Below are positions 33,785 to 42,810 of a stretch of 64,000 nucleotides of DNA, piece by piece. The notes below the pieces were generated by a model. It ran no database searches, had not been told where the DNA came from, and saw only the letters and a list, made by a program, of their open reading frames with translations. The stretch comes from Litchfieldia sinesaloumensis (GTDB taxonomy: Bacteria > Bacillota > Bacilli > Bacillales > Bacillaceae_L), in NCBI RefSeq assembly GCF_900156865.1, contig NZ_LT732529.1, forward strand, positions 2,091,805-2,155,804, in the 5' to 3' direction. A program made the position numbers and the translations under genes. Within the stretch, counting starts at the first letter, position 1. Each line of letters opens with the position of its first letter.

Positions 33785-34316
33785 GTATTGCCTTTATCTC
33801 GTTATCATCTATACCTGACTCTGTTATTTTCCCGATTAAATCATTTACGAATTCTAACTTTTCTTTCGAGTTCAGATCAATTACCATTTCCTCGAGAGGA
33901 ACTTTTTCAACCCTTACTTTCGATTCTTCCAACATTTTTATCCCATATGGATGGTTTTTATAGTCCTCGGCGTAATAGACCACCTTAATTCCAGCCTGGA
34001 TAATCGCTTTTGTACATTGAAGGCATGGAAAATGTGTAACATAAATTTCCGCATTTTCTGTGGGCACTCCAAATTTTGCGCACTGTAATAGAGCATTCAT
34101 CTCAGCATGAACAGTTCTTATACAATGATTATCTACAACATAACAGCCTTCATCAATACAATGTGTTCCTCCTGAAACGGAGCCATTGTACCCTCCCGCA
34201 ATAATTCGTTTATCTCTAACGATTGTTGCTCCAACTGTAAGTCGCGTACAAGTACTTCTTAATGCAAGCAAATGGCTTTGAGCCATAAAGTATTGATCCC
34301 ATTTTATTCTGTTCAA
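33747..34316 (-). CDS. comEB: ComE operon protein 2, dCMP deaminase-like
   Basis: The 189-residue protein has the zinc-dependent deaminase signature HAEMNALLQC and PCLQCTK, the pattern of deoxycytidylate deaminases. It therefore probably converts dCMP to dUMP. It is not needed for DNA uptake in B. subtilis despite its place in the comE operon. It matches B. subtilis ComEB in length and sequence. Confidence 0.94.
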   Translation of the reverse strand: MNRIKWDQYFMAQSHLLALRSTCTRLTVGATIVRDKRIIAGGYNGSVSGGTHCIDEGCYVVDNHCIRTVHAEMNALLQCAKFGVPTENAEIYVTHFPCLQCTKAIIQAGIKVVYYAEDYKNHPYGIKMLEESKVRVEKVPLEEMVIDLNSKEKLEFVNDLIGKITESGIDDNEIKAIREQAATLFSTIS

Positions 34317-34411
34317 ATCTTCCCCATCCCTTCAACAAAATCTTACAATTATTTTATCGGTTTACTCCACAACCCGTCAATTCAAATCTTGTACAGTTTC
34401 GGATGTCCACA

Positions 34412-35014
34412 TCAATTCAATGTAAGTTCATCCTTTATCTTTTCAAAAGACTTTTCTCCAATCCCATTTACTTGAAGTAAATCCTCTAGCTGTTTAAATG
34501 GTCCATTCTCATCCCGGTAAGCAAGTATCGTTGCCGCTTTGGCTGGACCAATACCTGAAAGTGTTTCAAGTTCTGCCTGGGTCGCTTTGTTAAGTGAGAC
34601 CTTCCCCTTGTCTTTTTGTAATAGTTCAGTTGATTCCACCTCAAGGATTTCTCCTTGTGTGGGGACATAAATGACCATCTCGTCTTCAACCCGCTCTGCC
34701 AGATTCACTTGCCTTACGTTTGCCTCCTCTGTAAATCCTCCAGCCTTATCGATAACATCCTTAACCCTCATCCCTTCCTGTGCCTCAACTACCCCCTCAT
34801 AATGAACAGCACCTTTTATATCCACAAGTATCGTCTTGACCACTTCCTCAACGACAACCCCTTCCTCTATTTCAATTTCTGATGTTAGATTATCCTCGAT
34901 TTTTAATTCTGCCTTAGGTTCTTTTCCGAATGTATGATAAAACACAAGAAACATTAGGAGACAACCACCACAAATCATCAATATTAATTTTATTCTTTTA
35001 TCTCTGAGACTCAC
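34412..35014 (-). CDS. comEA: Competence DNA receptor ComEA
   Basis: ComEA binds double-stranded DNA on the outer face of the membrane and passes it to ComEC. The 200-residue protein has one N-terminal membrane anchor (about 8-25), an acidic linker, an SLBB-like oligomerisation domain (about 62-120) and a C-terminal helix-hairpin-helix domain (about 138-199, with LSGIGPAKAATIL and VNGIGEKSFEKI). The start is GTG with AAGGAAG upstream. Confidence 0.94.
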   Translation of the reverse strand: MSLRDKRIKLILMICGGCLLMFLVFYHTFGKEPKAELKIEDNLTSEIEIEEGVVVEEVVKTILVDIKGAVHYEGVVEAQEGMRVKDVIDKAGGFTEEANVRQVNLAERVEDEMVIYVPTQGEILEVESTELLQKDKGKVSLNKATQAELETLSGIGPAKAATILAYRDENGPFKQLEDLLQVNGIGEKSFEKIKDELTLN

Positions 35015-35116
35015 GATATATTTCTTCCTTTCTTTGCACTGACGTAAAAACTATTCATATTTGGGTCTAGAAAAACATATTGTGTTAGGAGAATAGTCTG
35101 TAAAGGAGGGACGATC

Positions 35117-35950
35117 TTGAATATAGGGTTTATCGGTACAGGAAATATGGGGAAAATTTTAATAGAGTCTTTTGTAGAATCTCTTGCTGTTCCGCCTTCA
35201 AAAATTACCATTACAAATCGTACAATAGAAAAAGCTATAGCCATTAAGAACTCCTTGCCAGATATAACGGTTGCAGCGACAAATGAAGATGTTGTAAAAG
35301 GTTCTGATTTGATTTTTATTTGCGTGAAACCTTTAGAAATTCACCCCCTTTTACACCAATTATCTTCTGCCCTAACGAGTAATAAATGTATCGTTTCAAT
35401 CACAAGTCCGATTTCCGTTGAACAACTCGAGGCTATTGTCAGTTGTCAGGTTGCGCGGATCATTCCAAGTATTACAAATCGAGCTCTATCAGGTGTCTCC
35501 TTATTCACTTTTGGCGGGAGCATCAGCAACAGGTATAAGGAATATTTAGCTTTTCTATTTGAACAGATTTCAACCCCTGTTCACATAAATAACGACATCA
35601 CACGAGTAGCCTCAGATATCGTTAGCTGTGGTCCTGCTTTTTTCACCTATTTGTTAAGACGATTTGTATATGCGGCTGTTAGTGAAACCAAAATTACAGA
35701 GGAACAGGCAACCGTTTTAGCAAGTGAGATGATTGTTGGAATGGGAAAATTACTTGAGAAGGAATTGTATACATTACCGACTCTCCAGGAGAAAGTCTGT
35801 GTAAAAGGTGGTGTAACTGGAGAAGGCATCAAAGCAATGGAAGAGCATATTGGTGAGTTATTTGAAGAATTAATTAGGAGTACCCATAGAAAATTTGATG
35901 AGGATATATCTGAGGTGAATGAACAATTCAACGAAACGCCATCTCGATAA
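35117..35950 (+). CDS. comER: ComER, pyrroline-5-carboxylate reductase-like protein
   Basis: The 277-residue protein has an N-terminal Rossmann fold with GFIGTGNMG (residues 4-12) and a ProC-like C-terminal helical domain (GGVTGEGIKAMEE). It lies divergent from comEA, the defining comER position. In B. subtilis it is not required for competence; links to sporulation initiation have been reported in Bacillus cereus. An AGGAGGGACGATC precedes the start. Confidence 0.9.
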   Translation: MNIGFIGTGNMGKILIESFVESLAVPPSKITITNRTIEKAIAIKNSLPDITVAATNEDVVKGSDLIFICVKPLEIHPLLHQLSSALTSNKCIVSITSPISVEQLEAIVSCQVARIIPSITNRALSGVSLFTFGGSISNRYKEYLAFLFEQISTPVHINNDITRVASDIVSCGPAFFTYLLRRFVYAAVSETKITEEQATVLASEMIVGMGKLLEKELYTLPTLQEKVCVKGGVTGEGIKAMEEHIGELFEELIRSTHRKFDEDISEVNEQFNETPSR

Positions 35951-36005
35951 ATATAGCACGTTACTTCCTAAATAGGAATACCTATTATTTGAATAATTAA
36001 AATGA

Positions 36006-36028
36006 AAGGGACAGCTTATGCTGCCCCT
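36006..36028 (-). terminator. Intrinsic terminator at the comER/yqeM junction
   Basis: On the minus strand GGGGCAGC and GCTGTCCC form an 8-bp stem with a 4-base loop, followed by TTTCATTTT. It overlaps the yqeM stop region and ends the yqeG-yqeM operon; it can also block comER transcription. Confidence 0.7.
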
Positions 36029-36772
36029 CTATTTCGTTACAGTAAATAATATTCGCTCCGATGTTTCCTGTGGTACTTCAGTGAAGTCAGCTATTATTTC
36101 TTGTACATTAAACCCAATTTCCTCAAGCCAGGTACGATATGTCTCTATTGGAAAGGTTCGCTGTTCGTGGAACTCGTCAAACCTAGCGTAATCATCATTA
36201 TGTTCATTTTTTACAAAAAAAGATAACTCATGCTCCACACTGTGTCGATGTGCCCCCGCAAAGCAATTCCAAATAAAGCTCACATTCTCATCACTGCTTA
36301 CAAAGGGACCATCTAAAAAAATTGAATCCATTTTATGGACTGAATGAACATCAAATAAGAAAATGCCATCAGGAAACACTAGCTCGTACACATTTTGAAG
36401 AGTCCTTTGTACATCTTCCTCTGTTTGCAAGTAATTAAGTGAATCACAGAAAATCAACACAATATCAAACGGAGCAAAACCCGAAATTTCAACCATATCT
36501 TGTTGATAAAATTCAACGCTGACTCCAGCTTCAATCGCCTTGTTATTAGCAACGGCTAACATATCTTCAGAAAGGTCTACCCCGACAACTTCATACCCTT
36601 CTTTTGCAAGCTGAATGGCAATTTCACCGGTACCACAGCCAATATCAAGAACTCGTAATGGCTGACTTTTTTTTAGTCGTGCAGCCTTTTTTTTAAAGAA
36701 CGTAATCCATTGATTATAATCAACATCACGCATCAGATCATCGTAGATATAGGCAAATTCACCGTAACTCAT
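36029..36772 (-). CDS. yqeM: Class I SAM-dependent methyltransferase YqeM
   Basis: The 247-residue protein has the SAM motif VLDIGCGTGEIAIQLA (about 42-57) and downstream acidic and aromatic motifs of a small-molecule-type methyltransferase. The substrate is unknown. It overlaps rsfS by 4 bases (ATGA) and is the last gene of the yqeG operon, as in B. subtilis. Confidence 0.88.
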   Translation of the reverse strand: MSYGEFAYIYDDLMRDVDYNQWITFFKKKAARLKKSQPLRVLDIGCGTGEIAIQLAKEGYEVVGVDLSEDMLAVANNKAIEAGVSVEFYQQDMVEISGFAPFDIVLIFCDSLNYLQTEEDVQRTLQNVYELVFPDGIFLFDVHSVHKMDSIFLDGPFVSSDENVSFIWNCFAGAHRHSVEHELSFFVKNEHNDDYARFDEFHEQRTFPIETYRTWLEEIGFNVQEIIADFTEVPQETSERILFTVTK

Positions 36773-37128
36773 AAACTGAGCACATCTTCAACAGACTCAG
36801 TTGGTGCATCTCCCCAGAGACGTTCTAAATTATAATAAGTACGTTCATCTTTATGAAAAATATGAGCAATTACATCCCCAAGGTCAACGAGCACCCATCT
36901 TGCTTCTTCAAATCCTTCAAGACGTTTAATTTGGATACCATTCTCATCCGCTTTATCTTTGATTTCTCTTGCGATAGCTTGAACCTGTTTTTCAGAATTC
37001 CCATGGCAAATTAAAAAATAATCTGCTACCAGAGAAAGTCCCTTCATGTTTAATGCAATGATATTTTCTGCACGCTTATCGTCAGCAGCTTGAACCGCAA
37101 ATGTTAAAATGTCTCTTTCCTTCATCAT
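36769..37128 (-). CDS. rsfS: Ribosomal silencing factor RsfS
   Basis: RsfS binds ribosomal protein uL14 and blocks joining of 50S and 30S subunits in starved cells. The 119-residue protein has the family core DDKRAENIIALNMKGLS and the C-terminal GDVIAHIF-HKDERTYYNLERLW stretch. Two adjacent ATGs (37128, 37125) are both possible starts. It overlaps yqeK by one base. Confidence 0.95.
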   Translation of the reverse strand: MMKERDILTFAVQAADDKRAENIIALNMKGLSLVADYFLICHGNSEKQVQAIAREIKDKADENGIQIKRLEGFEEARWVLVDLGDVIAHIFHKDERTYYNLERLWGDAPTESVEDVLSL

Positions 37129-37700
37129 TAGATTCCCCCTTTATTCTCGAATATCACTGAGTTATAAGTTAGTATGGTCTCAGGATAAATTACTTGATTC
37201 TTTTTCGCTAAAAACATAATAGTGTTTCGTAGGGAATAGATAAGCGCTAAATCTAGATTCTTTTTCGCTGCCTCTCTTACCTCTTCAACGCCCGGAAATT
37301 GTCTTCCAGGTTCAATATAATCTGCTACAAAAATAATCTTTTCGAGCAGTGTCATCTTTTCTCTTCCAGAGGTATGGTATCGAATGGCGTCAAGAATTTC
37401 TTCATCCTCAATTCCAACCTCTGTTTTAACGAGATATGCGCCTACCGGGGCATGCCAAAGTTCGGTATTATGAATCAACAAATCTGAAGACATGTGTTGG
37501 TCGATGATGATTTGTTTCATTTCATCCTTCGATCTGAATTTAGCATAGTCATGAAAAATAGCAGCTAATTCCGCCTTTTTAACATCTTCATTATATCGTT
37601 TTGCAAGTTGGATAGCAGTTTCCATAACACCAAGTGTATGCTGATAACGATGCTCGGTTAATTGTTCCTTCACAATTTCAAGAGCATTCTCACGTTCCAT
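37128..37700 (-). CDS. yqeK: HD-domain Ap4A hydrolase YqeK
   Basis: YqeK-type enzymes symmetrically hydrolyse diadenosine tetraphosphate, a stress alarmone. The 190-residue protein is a single HD domain with H21 and the H50-D51 (HDYAK) metal site. It overlaps nadD by 11 bases. In B. subtilis it lies between nadD and rsfS. Confidence 0.93.
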   Translation of the reverse strand: MERENALEIVKEQLTEHRYQHTLGVMETAIQLAKRYNEDVKKAELAAIFHDYAKFRSKDEMKQIIIDQHMSSDLLIHNTELWHAPVGAYLVKTEVGIEDEEILDAIRYHTSGREKMTLLEKIIFVADYIEPGRQFPGVEEVREAAKKNLDLALIYSLRNTIMFLAKKNQVIYPETILTYNSVIFENKGGI

Positions 37701-38259
37701 ATAAATGTTTCTCCTCTATATAGTTTCGTACTTTTTCTGGCAATAAATACATTGTATTGGCATTTTCCATTAGCCTTTTTCGAATCATTGAAGAAGATAT
37801 ATCTAGTTGTGGAATATCAACCTCAACAATTGGATAGGTATTAGGAAACGAATAACCTGGTCGCTTCACTCCGACAAAGGTTATCATCTCGACAAGCTCT
37901 TCAATCTTATGCCAATGGGGCAAGTATTCTACCATATCTCCGCCTATAATAAAATAAAATTTCGTATCTACATGTTTCTCTTGTAGTAATTTAATTGTAT
38001 CGTATGTATATGATGGTCCTTCTCTTTCCAATTCGATTGGCTGTATTGTAAACTTAGGCTGGTCTGAAATGGCAAGTTGAAGCATTTGAACCCGCTCCTC
38101 ATCCGTCACATAGCTTTTTCGCTCTTTATGTGGTGGAATTCGATTAGGCATAAACCATACTTGTGATAGGTTCAATTGGGTTAGCACTTCCATAGCAATG
38201 AATAAATGGCCAATATGGGGCGGATCAAATGTACCACCGAGTATTCCGATATGGTTCAT
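37690..38259 (-). CDS. nadD: Nicotinate-nucleotide adenylyltransferase
   Basis: NadD makes deamido-NAD from nicotinate mononucleotide and ATP. The 189-residue protein has [12 protein letters not shown] near the N-terminus (HxGH) and the ISSSMIRKR motif near the C-terminus. The ATG at 38259 follows GGAGGAATATA; the frame up to 38313 adds a non-family sequence. Confidence 0.96.
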   Translation of the reverse strand: MNHIGILGGTFDPPHIGHLFIAMEVLTQLNLSQVWFMPNRIPPHKERKSYVTDEERVQMLQLAISDQPKFTIQPIELEREGPSYTYDTIKLLQEKHVDTKFYFIIGGDMVEYLPHWHKIEELVEMITFVGVKRPGYSFPNTYPIVEVDIPQLDISSSMIRKRLMENANTMYLLPEKVRNYIEEKHLYGT

Positions 38260-38347
38260 TATATTCCTCCAAAATTCCGGTGAAAATGACACATCGTACT
38301 GGAAACTCTTCAAATTAGACGCGCCATTTCATCCTATCGTTGAGTAC

Positions 38348-38647
38348 TCATTTCGATTTAGGTAACTCTAGTTGTTTGTTTTCTTTCGATTCTTTATAGA
38401 GTACAATTGTGTTCCCGATGACTTGAACTAGCTCAGCTTTTGCACCTTTGCTAAGTTCCTCTGCAACTGTATCACGGTCATCCTCACAGTTTTGTAGCAC
38501 ACTTACCTTTAGTAGTTCACGTGCCTCCAGAGCTTCACTGATTTGCTTGATCATATTGTCATTTACTCCACCTTTTCCAACTTGAAAAATGGGATCTAAA
38601 TGATGTGCTTTGGATCGTAGAAATCGTTTTTGTTTTCCTGTTAACAT
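38348..38647 (-). CDS. yhbY: RNA-binding protein YhbY (YqeI)
   Basis: This 99-residue CRS1/YhbY-domain protein (start MLTGKQKRFLRSKAHHLDP, with a GKGGVND loop) associates with pre-50S particles. It overlaps aroE by 7 bases. In B. subtilis it is yqeI. Confidence 0.95.
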   Translation of the reverse strand: MLTGKQKRFLRSKAHHLDPIFQVGKGGVNDNMIKQISEALEARELLKVSVLQNCEDDRDTVAEELSKGAKAELVQVIGNTIVLYKESKENKQLELPKSK

Positions 38648-39486
38648 GTCTTACCTCCTAATAACCTTGTTACAAGTTTTTCCATTCTATTCGTATCTGG
38701 AAAAATGCCTGTCCACTTTTCAAATGCTAATGCGCCTTGATAAACAAACATTCCAATTCCGTTTTGAATAATCGCACCATGCTTTGCAGCCTCATGCAGT
38801 AGCTTTGTCTCAAAAGGATTGTAAATAATATCACTAACAATGGCTTTTGAAGCAATATTCTCCACTGAGAGCGGCATATCCTCTACATTTGGATGCATAC
38901 CTACTGAGGTTGTATTAACAATAACCTGATACTTTCCTAAATGAATCGATGCTTCTTCGGTACTTAATGCGTGCGAATCAACATCAAACTTACAGTCGTC
39001 AATAATGGCTGTAGCACGCTCAACCGTCCGATTAACAATATCAATCTTTTTTACACCCATTGCTGCTAACGAAATAAAAATACCTCTAGCAGCACCTCCA
39101 GCACCGATGAGTAGTACATTAGCAGAACGTAATTCCTCGTTACTAATTACACGATTTAAGGAACGAATAAACCCATTTCCATCTGTATTATAGCCAATTA
39201 ATTTCCCATTTTCATTCACGATTGTATTGACAGCCCCAATATTTGCTGCAACCTCTTCAACTTCGTCTAAATACGGAATTACCTCAACCTTATGTGGGAT
39301 TGTAACATTAATCCCGGATAATCCTAGTGCTCTAACTCCCTCAATTGCAGCCTTAACCTCACCCGGTCTGACGTGAAAAGCATGGTATCTAGCGTTAAGC
39401 TTGTAATGTTCAAATATATCATTAAGCATCACCGGTGACATTGAATGTGAGATAGGACTTCCGATTACACCATAAACCTTTTCCAT
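38641..39486 (-). CDS. aroE: Shikimate dehydrogenase
   Basis: AroE reduces 3-dehydroshikimate with NADPH in the chorismate pathway. The 281-residue protein has the substrate motif SHSMSPVMLN (about 13-22), the catalytic lysine in NVTIPHK (K65), a Rossmann GAGGAARG (about 128-135) and a C-terminal QNGIGMFVYQGA motif. In B. subtilis this gene is called aroD. Confidence 0.96.
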   Translation of the reverse strand: MEKVYGVIGSPISHSMSPVMLNDIFEHYKLNARYHAFHVRPGEVKAAIEGVRALGLSGINVTIPHKVEVIPYLDEVEEVAANIGAVNTIVNENGKLIGYNTDGNGFIRSLNRVISNEELRSANVLLIGAGGAARGIFISLAAMGVKKIDIVNRTVERATAIIDDCKFDVDSHALSTEEASIHLGKYQVIVNTTSVGMHPNVEDMPLSVENIASKAIVSDIIYNPFETKLLHEAAKHGAIIQNGIGMFVYQGALAFEKWTGIFPDTNRMEKLVTRLLGGKTC

Positions 39487-39534
39487 TTACTCACCCATTA
39501 CGATAATTTTTTTCTCTATCTATTACAACCTAAT

Positions 39535-40644
39535 TTAGATCAATGATTTTCTTACCATAACCCCAACACCCTTAGGTACGTGGGCTACGACTTTTGTATT
39601 TGGCTCATTAATCGTTACCCAGCCCAAGCCTGAAAAAACAATATCTGTTTTTGCTTCTTTGATGCTAAATTCATGAGCAACTAATGGTGGAAAATCATCT
39701 ATTTCATCTTCACCTGGGGGCTGTAATAGCTCGCCCTTATGCTTTTGGTATAATTCATCTGCATTTTCAAGCTTTGTTCGATGTATATGAATCAGATTCG
39801 AGAAGTGACAAACGAATGATTGTCTGTTTCCACTTACAAAATCAAATCGAGATAAGCCTCCAAAAAATAAGGTTTGTCCTTCATTTAACTGAAATACCTT
39901 AGGTTTAATTTCCTTTTTAGGGGTGATTACTTTAAGTTCTTGTTTTGAAACAAAATGAGCCATTTGATGGTGGTTAATAATTCCTGGTGTATCAAACAAT
40001 GACCGTTCTTCGTCGAGCGGAATATCGATAATATCCAATGTAGTCCCTGGGAAATGTGAAGTTGTAATAACATCTTCTTTCTCTCCACTAAATTCTTTAA
40101 TAAGACGATTGATGAAGGTAGATTTCCCAACATTTGTGCATCCCACTACATACACATCTTTACCAAAACGATAATGTTCAATTGCTTCAGCAACCTCAGT
40201 GATACCTGTCCCTTTTTCAGCACTAATCAAAAAGACATCTTCAGGTTTGAGCCCTAATTCACGGGATGATTCTTTCATCCAATTTACTAGTTTTTTCGGT
40301 TTCACGGACTTTGGAAGCAAGTCTACCTTATTACCAATTAGTAATATCTTATTGTTACCCACAAACCGATGAAGACCAGGCAACCAGCTGCCATTAAAAT
40401 CAAATATATCAACGATTTTCACGATTAAAGCATCTGTAGAACCGATTCCATGTAAGATTTTCAAAAAATCGTCATCTGTTAATGAAACATCCTGCACTTC
40501 ATTATAGTGCTTTAACTTGAAACAGCGTTGACAAATGACTTTTTCCTTTTCTAATGCGGAAGGGGGTGCATATCCTAATTTCGTTTTGTCAGCTATTTGG
40601 ATTTCAACCCCGCAGCCGATACAGCTAATTTTTTCTTGTTCCAC
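39535..40644 (-). CDS. yqeH: Ribosome biogenesis GTPase YqeH
   Basis: YqeH is a circularly permuted GTPase needed for 30S assembly and stable 16S rRNA. The 369-residue protein has an N-terminal treble-clef zinc finger (CIGC ... CQRC). The GTPase motifs come in the permuted order G4 (NKVDLLP), G1 (GCTNVGKST), G3 (DTPG), then a C-terminal RNA-binding part. The start is GTG at 40644 with GGAGG upstream. It overlaps no neighbour (yqeG ends 2 bases away). Confidence 0.95.
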   Translation of the reverse strand: MEQEKISCIGCGVEIQIADKTKLGYAPPSALEKEKVICQRCFKLKHYNEVQDVSLTDDDFLKILHGIGSTDALIVKIVDIFDFNGSWLPGLHRFVGNNKILLIGNKVDLLPKSVKPKKLVNWMKESSRELGLKPEDVFLISAEKGTGITEVAEAIEHYRFGKDVYVVGCTNVGKSTFINRLIKEFSGEKEDVITTSHFPGTTLDIIDIPLDEERSLFDTPGIINHHQMAHFVSKQELKVITPKKEIKPKVFQLNEGQTLFFGGLSRFDFVSGNRQSFVCHFSNLIHIHRTKLENADELYQKHKGELLQPPGEDEIDDFPPLVAHEFSIKEAKTDIVFSGLGWVTINEPNTKVVAHVPKGVGVMVRKSLI

Positions 40645-40646
40645 TC

Positions 40647-41162
40647 TTAGTCCTCCCAATAAAGCATTCCGCGACGTTTCATCCAAGTAAGTAACTTTCT
40701 TTCGACTAAACGATTAAATTTCGTAAAAAATCCATCTGTTTGTGCGACAGGAACTACTAGGATTGTATGTAAGCCACTGCGGTTACCTCCAAATACATCT
40801 GTTAGAAGCTGGTCACCAATGACAACAACCTCATTCTTTTGTAGTCCCATTTCCTTTACAGCTCGTTTAAAGGCCCGTACCAAAGGTTTTCTAGCCTCAA
40901 AAATAAATGGAATTCCAACTGGATCCGCAAAATCTTTTACTCTTCTTTCATTATTATTTGATACAATTGTAACGGCAATCCCGTGATCCCTAATGTCTTT
41001 GAACCATTCAATAAGTTCAGGTGTTGCATTTGGACGATCCCATTCAACCAATGTATTATCTAGATCGGTTATTACACCTTTAACTCCTAATTCTTTTAAC
41101 TTACTAGGTGAAATCTCAAGAACAGATTTCACATGTTCATTCGGTAAGAAACTTTTTAACAA
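40647..41162 (-). CDS. yqeG: YqeG family HAD-IIIA phosphatase
   Basis: The 171-residue protein has HAD motifs DLDNTLVEW (motif I, D36 and D38 region), a TIVSNN motif II and VIGDQLLTD motif III/IV. Family members include mitochondrial phosphatidylglycerophosphatase Gep4, so phosphatidylglycerolphosphate dephosphorylation is possible but unproven here. The start is TTG at 41162 behind GAGAGGTG. It is the first gene of the yqeG-yqeM operon. Confidence 0.92.
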   Translation of the reverse strand: MLKSFLPNEHVKSVLEISPSKLKELGVKGVITDLDNTLVEWDRPNATPELIEWFKDIRDHGIAVTIVSNNNERRVKDFADPVGIPFIFEARKPLVRAFKRAVKEMGLQKNEVVVIGDQLLTDVFGGNRSGLHTILVVPVAQTDGFFTKFNRLVERKLLTWMKRRGMLYWED

Positions 41163-41545
41163 CGCAATTACACCTCTCTGGACTTCTATATATCCATCCT
41201 ATCATAACGAATTAACACAATTTCTACAAAGCAAAATCACGACATTTTTCAACAAATATTTATTTTTTCACCGATAAAAGAAAAAAGTTTTCGACAAAGT
41301 TCAGTAAATTTCAACAGTTGTGGATAAACTTATGCACATTTTACACAGCGATATAACTAGATTTCCATATTTTATGAACAAAATACCCACAAGTTATCCA
41401 CGATTACCTGTGGATAACAGAACGGTTGTTCTATTATTTTTTTCATGATAGAGTAAAATTAATAATAATGAACAACGTATTAGTATATGCAAATTCAACT
41501 GGTGTAGAACATCTTCATACGCTTTAAATATTTTTTTGGAGGTGA
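41163..41545. other. Divergent yqeG-sda control region
   Basis: This 383-base region separates yqeG from sda. It contains four DnaA-box-like sites (41319-41417) and the sda ribosome binding site (GGAGG, 41538-41542). No other gene is apparent in it. Confidence 0.6.
41319..41417. promoter_or_regulatory. DnaA box cluster upstream of sda
   Basis: Two exact TGTGGATAA sites (41319-41327 and 41409-41417), TTATGCACA (41330-41338, fits TTATNCACA) and TTATCCACG (41394-41402, one mismatch) occur within 99 bases. In B. subtilis DnaA activates sda from this very location, coupling replication initiation to sporulation. Confidence 0.85.
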
Positions 41546-41710
41546 ATGGCCAACCATTGGCAATATCTTATGAAAAAATTATCAGACGACTTATTAATTG
41601 AATCTTATTTTAAAGCAATAAAATTAAAGCTAAGTCCTGACTTTATTCACCTTATTGAAACTGAAATCTTGCGCAGATCATTAGGTCATCGGATTAGAAA
41701 TATATCATAA
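41546..41710 (+). CDS. sda: Sporulation checkpoint inhibitor Sda
   Basis: Sda inhibits KinA and KinB autophosphorylation and so blocks Spo0A activation while DNA replication is in progress. The core [17 protein letters not shown] to RRSLGHRI forms the known helical hairpin and is near-identical in pattern to B. subtilis Sda. Two starts are possible: ATG at 41546 (54 residues, GGAGG only 3 bases upstream) and ATG at 41570 (46 residues). B. subtilis Sda likewise has long and short annotations. The DnaA boxes upstream imply replication-linked control. Confidence 0.93.
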   Translation: MANHWQYLMKKLSDDLLIESYFKAIKLKLSPDFIHLIETEILRRSLGHRIRNIS

Positions 41711-41726
41711 TCATTTATATTACATG

Positions 41727-41752
41727 AAAGAGCCACTAACGGCTCTTTTTTT
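41727..41752 (+). terminator. Intrinsic terminator after sda
   Basis: AAAGAGCC and GGCTCTTT form an 8-bp stem with a 6-base loop, followed by a T run. On the opposite strand it lies right beyond the 36-codon ORF at 41753-41863, so it may serve both. Confidence 0.85.
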
Positions 41753-41863
41753 CTAGTTTCTAGATACAGAGCACATTAACTTATTGGCAATGCCAATTAC
41801 GTCTGCTGGTAATGTAACGTTCCAGCCCTTGCCATATGCTCGACGCCTCGAAATGTGCCCCAT
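41753..41863 (-). CDS. Putative 36-residue protein downstream of psd
   Basis: This ORF begins 8 bases after the psd stop, on the same strand, and ends next to the sda terminator. The peptide is basic at its N-terminus (MGHISRRRAYGKGW) and then reads NVTLPADVIGIANKLM, which looks like folded protein rather than random translation. The ribosome binding site is weak (GAG within the psd end), so translation would depend on coupling to psd. I do not recognise a family; a non-coding explanation remains possible. Confidence 0.4.
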   Translation of the reverse strand: MGHISRRRAYGKGWNVTLPADVIGIANKLMCSVSRN

Positions 41864-41871
41864 ACGTTTAC

Positions 41872-42651
41872 TTACTCTAGTATACCAAGGACCTCTCCAA
41901 CTTTAATATTGGTTGAAGGACTAATTTCAGGGTGAAGCGTAAAACGGTCCTTTTCAAATAGTAAGATAACGGTTGACCCAAATGTAAAATAGGCAATCTC
42001 CTCTCCTTTTTCCACAGTATCACTTTTATGAGTAGTTTCTATACTATTTACGAACATTGCTCCGACCTTAACCATTGCCACAGATGAATCATTTACTCTT
42101 ATTTCTGTTATTTTCCTAAAATTCTTTGATAAAGGATCTCTTCCATATTTTAACCCGAGACGATTAACTGGATACGATTTTTGTCCTAATTCCCATTGCT
42201 TTGTGATGACCCCAGAAATTGGACTATGAATTCGGTGATAGTGACTCGGACTTAAATAAAGAATAAGGAAGGTACCACCTATATATTTGGCTAGTGACTT
42301 TTCATTACCTAGCATTTCCGCAACCTGATACCGTTTGTTTTTTACAATCATTTCTTTTGAATCTGTAATGATACCAGTTTCCTCAATTACAGCATCAACA
42401 GGGCTAATTACTGTATTCTCAGTTTGATCAATTTGCCTACTATCTTTCTTAAGCTGTCTTACAAAAAGATCATGCAGAGTTGGAAATTCAGTCAAGCTTT
42501 TTTCCATTTCTGCTTGGTTAATATTGTATATTTTTGCGTAACTCGGAATAAGTATAGCACTAACTCTAGATTGTGAAAATTTTTTTAATATCGCCGAAGA
42601 AAGGCGGTGGTTCGTTAATTCAATAAAGAAACGATAAAACCATTTTTGCAA
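41872..42651 (-). CDS. psd: Phosphatidylserine decarboxylase
   Basis: Psd makes phosphatidylethanolamine from phosphatidylserine. The proenzyme is 259 residues and cleaves itself at G225-S226 in FGSTVILLF to create the pyruvoyl cofactor. Other family residues such as HYHRIHSP are present. The start is TTG at 42651 behind AGGAGG. It is divergent from pssA, which supplies its substrate. Confidence 0.95.
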   Translation of the reverse strand: MQKWFYRFFIELTNHRLSSAILKKFSQSRVSAILIPSYAKIYNINQAEMEKSLTEFPTLHDLFVRQLKKDSRQIDQTENTVISPVDAVIEETGIITDSKEMIVKNKRYQVAEMLGNEKSLAKYIGGTFLILYLSPSHYHRIHSPISGVITKQWELGQKSYPVNRLGLKYGRDPLSKNFRKITEIRVNDSSVAMVKVGAMFVNSIETTHKSDTVEKGEEIAYFTFGSTVILLFEKDRFTLHPEISPSTNIKVGEVLGILE

Positions 42652-42810
42652 TCAAAATTCCTCCTATATATGTTATAAATGTCTTTACAAAAACAAAACG
42701 TAACGCATAAAATAAGGTTAATAAAGGCAATACTATTCTATTTTATGTATTTTTGTATCGTATTACAAAGAATTTTCTTTTGAACAACCTTCTTAGAAAG
42801 GAGTGAAAAA

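Noticed and set aside
35015-35116. Possible ComK boxes in the comEA-comER gap
   Set aside because: I looked for paired AAAA-N5-TTTT motifs at the expected spacing and found no convincing pair; ComK control of comEA cannot be claimed from this sequence.
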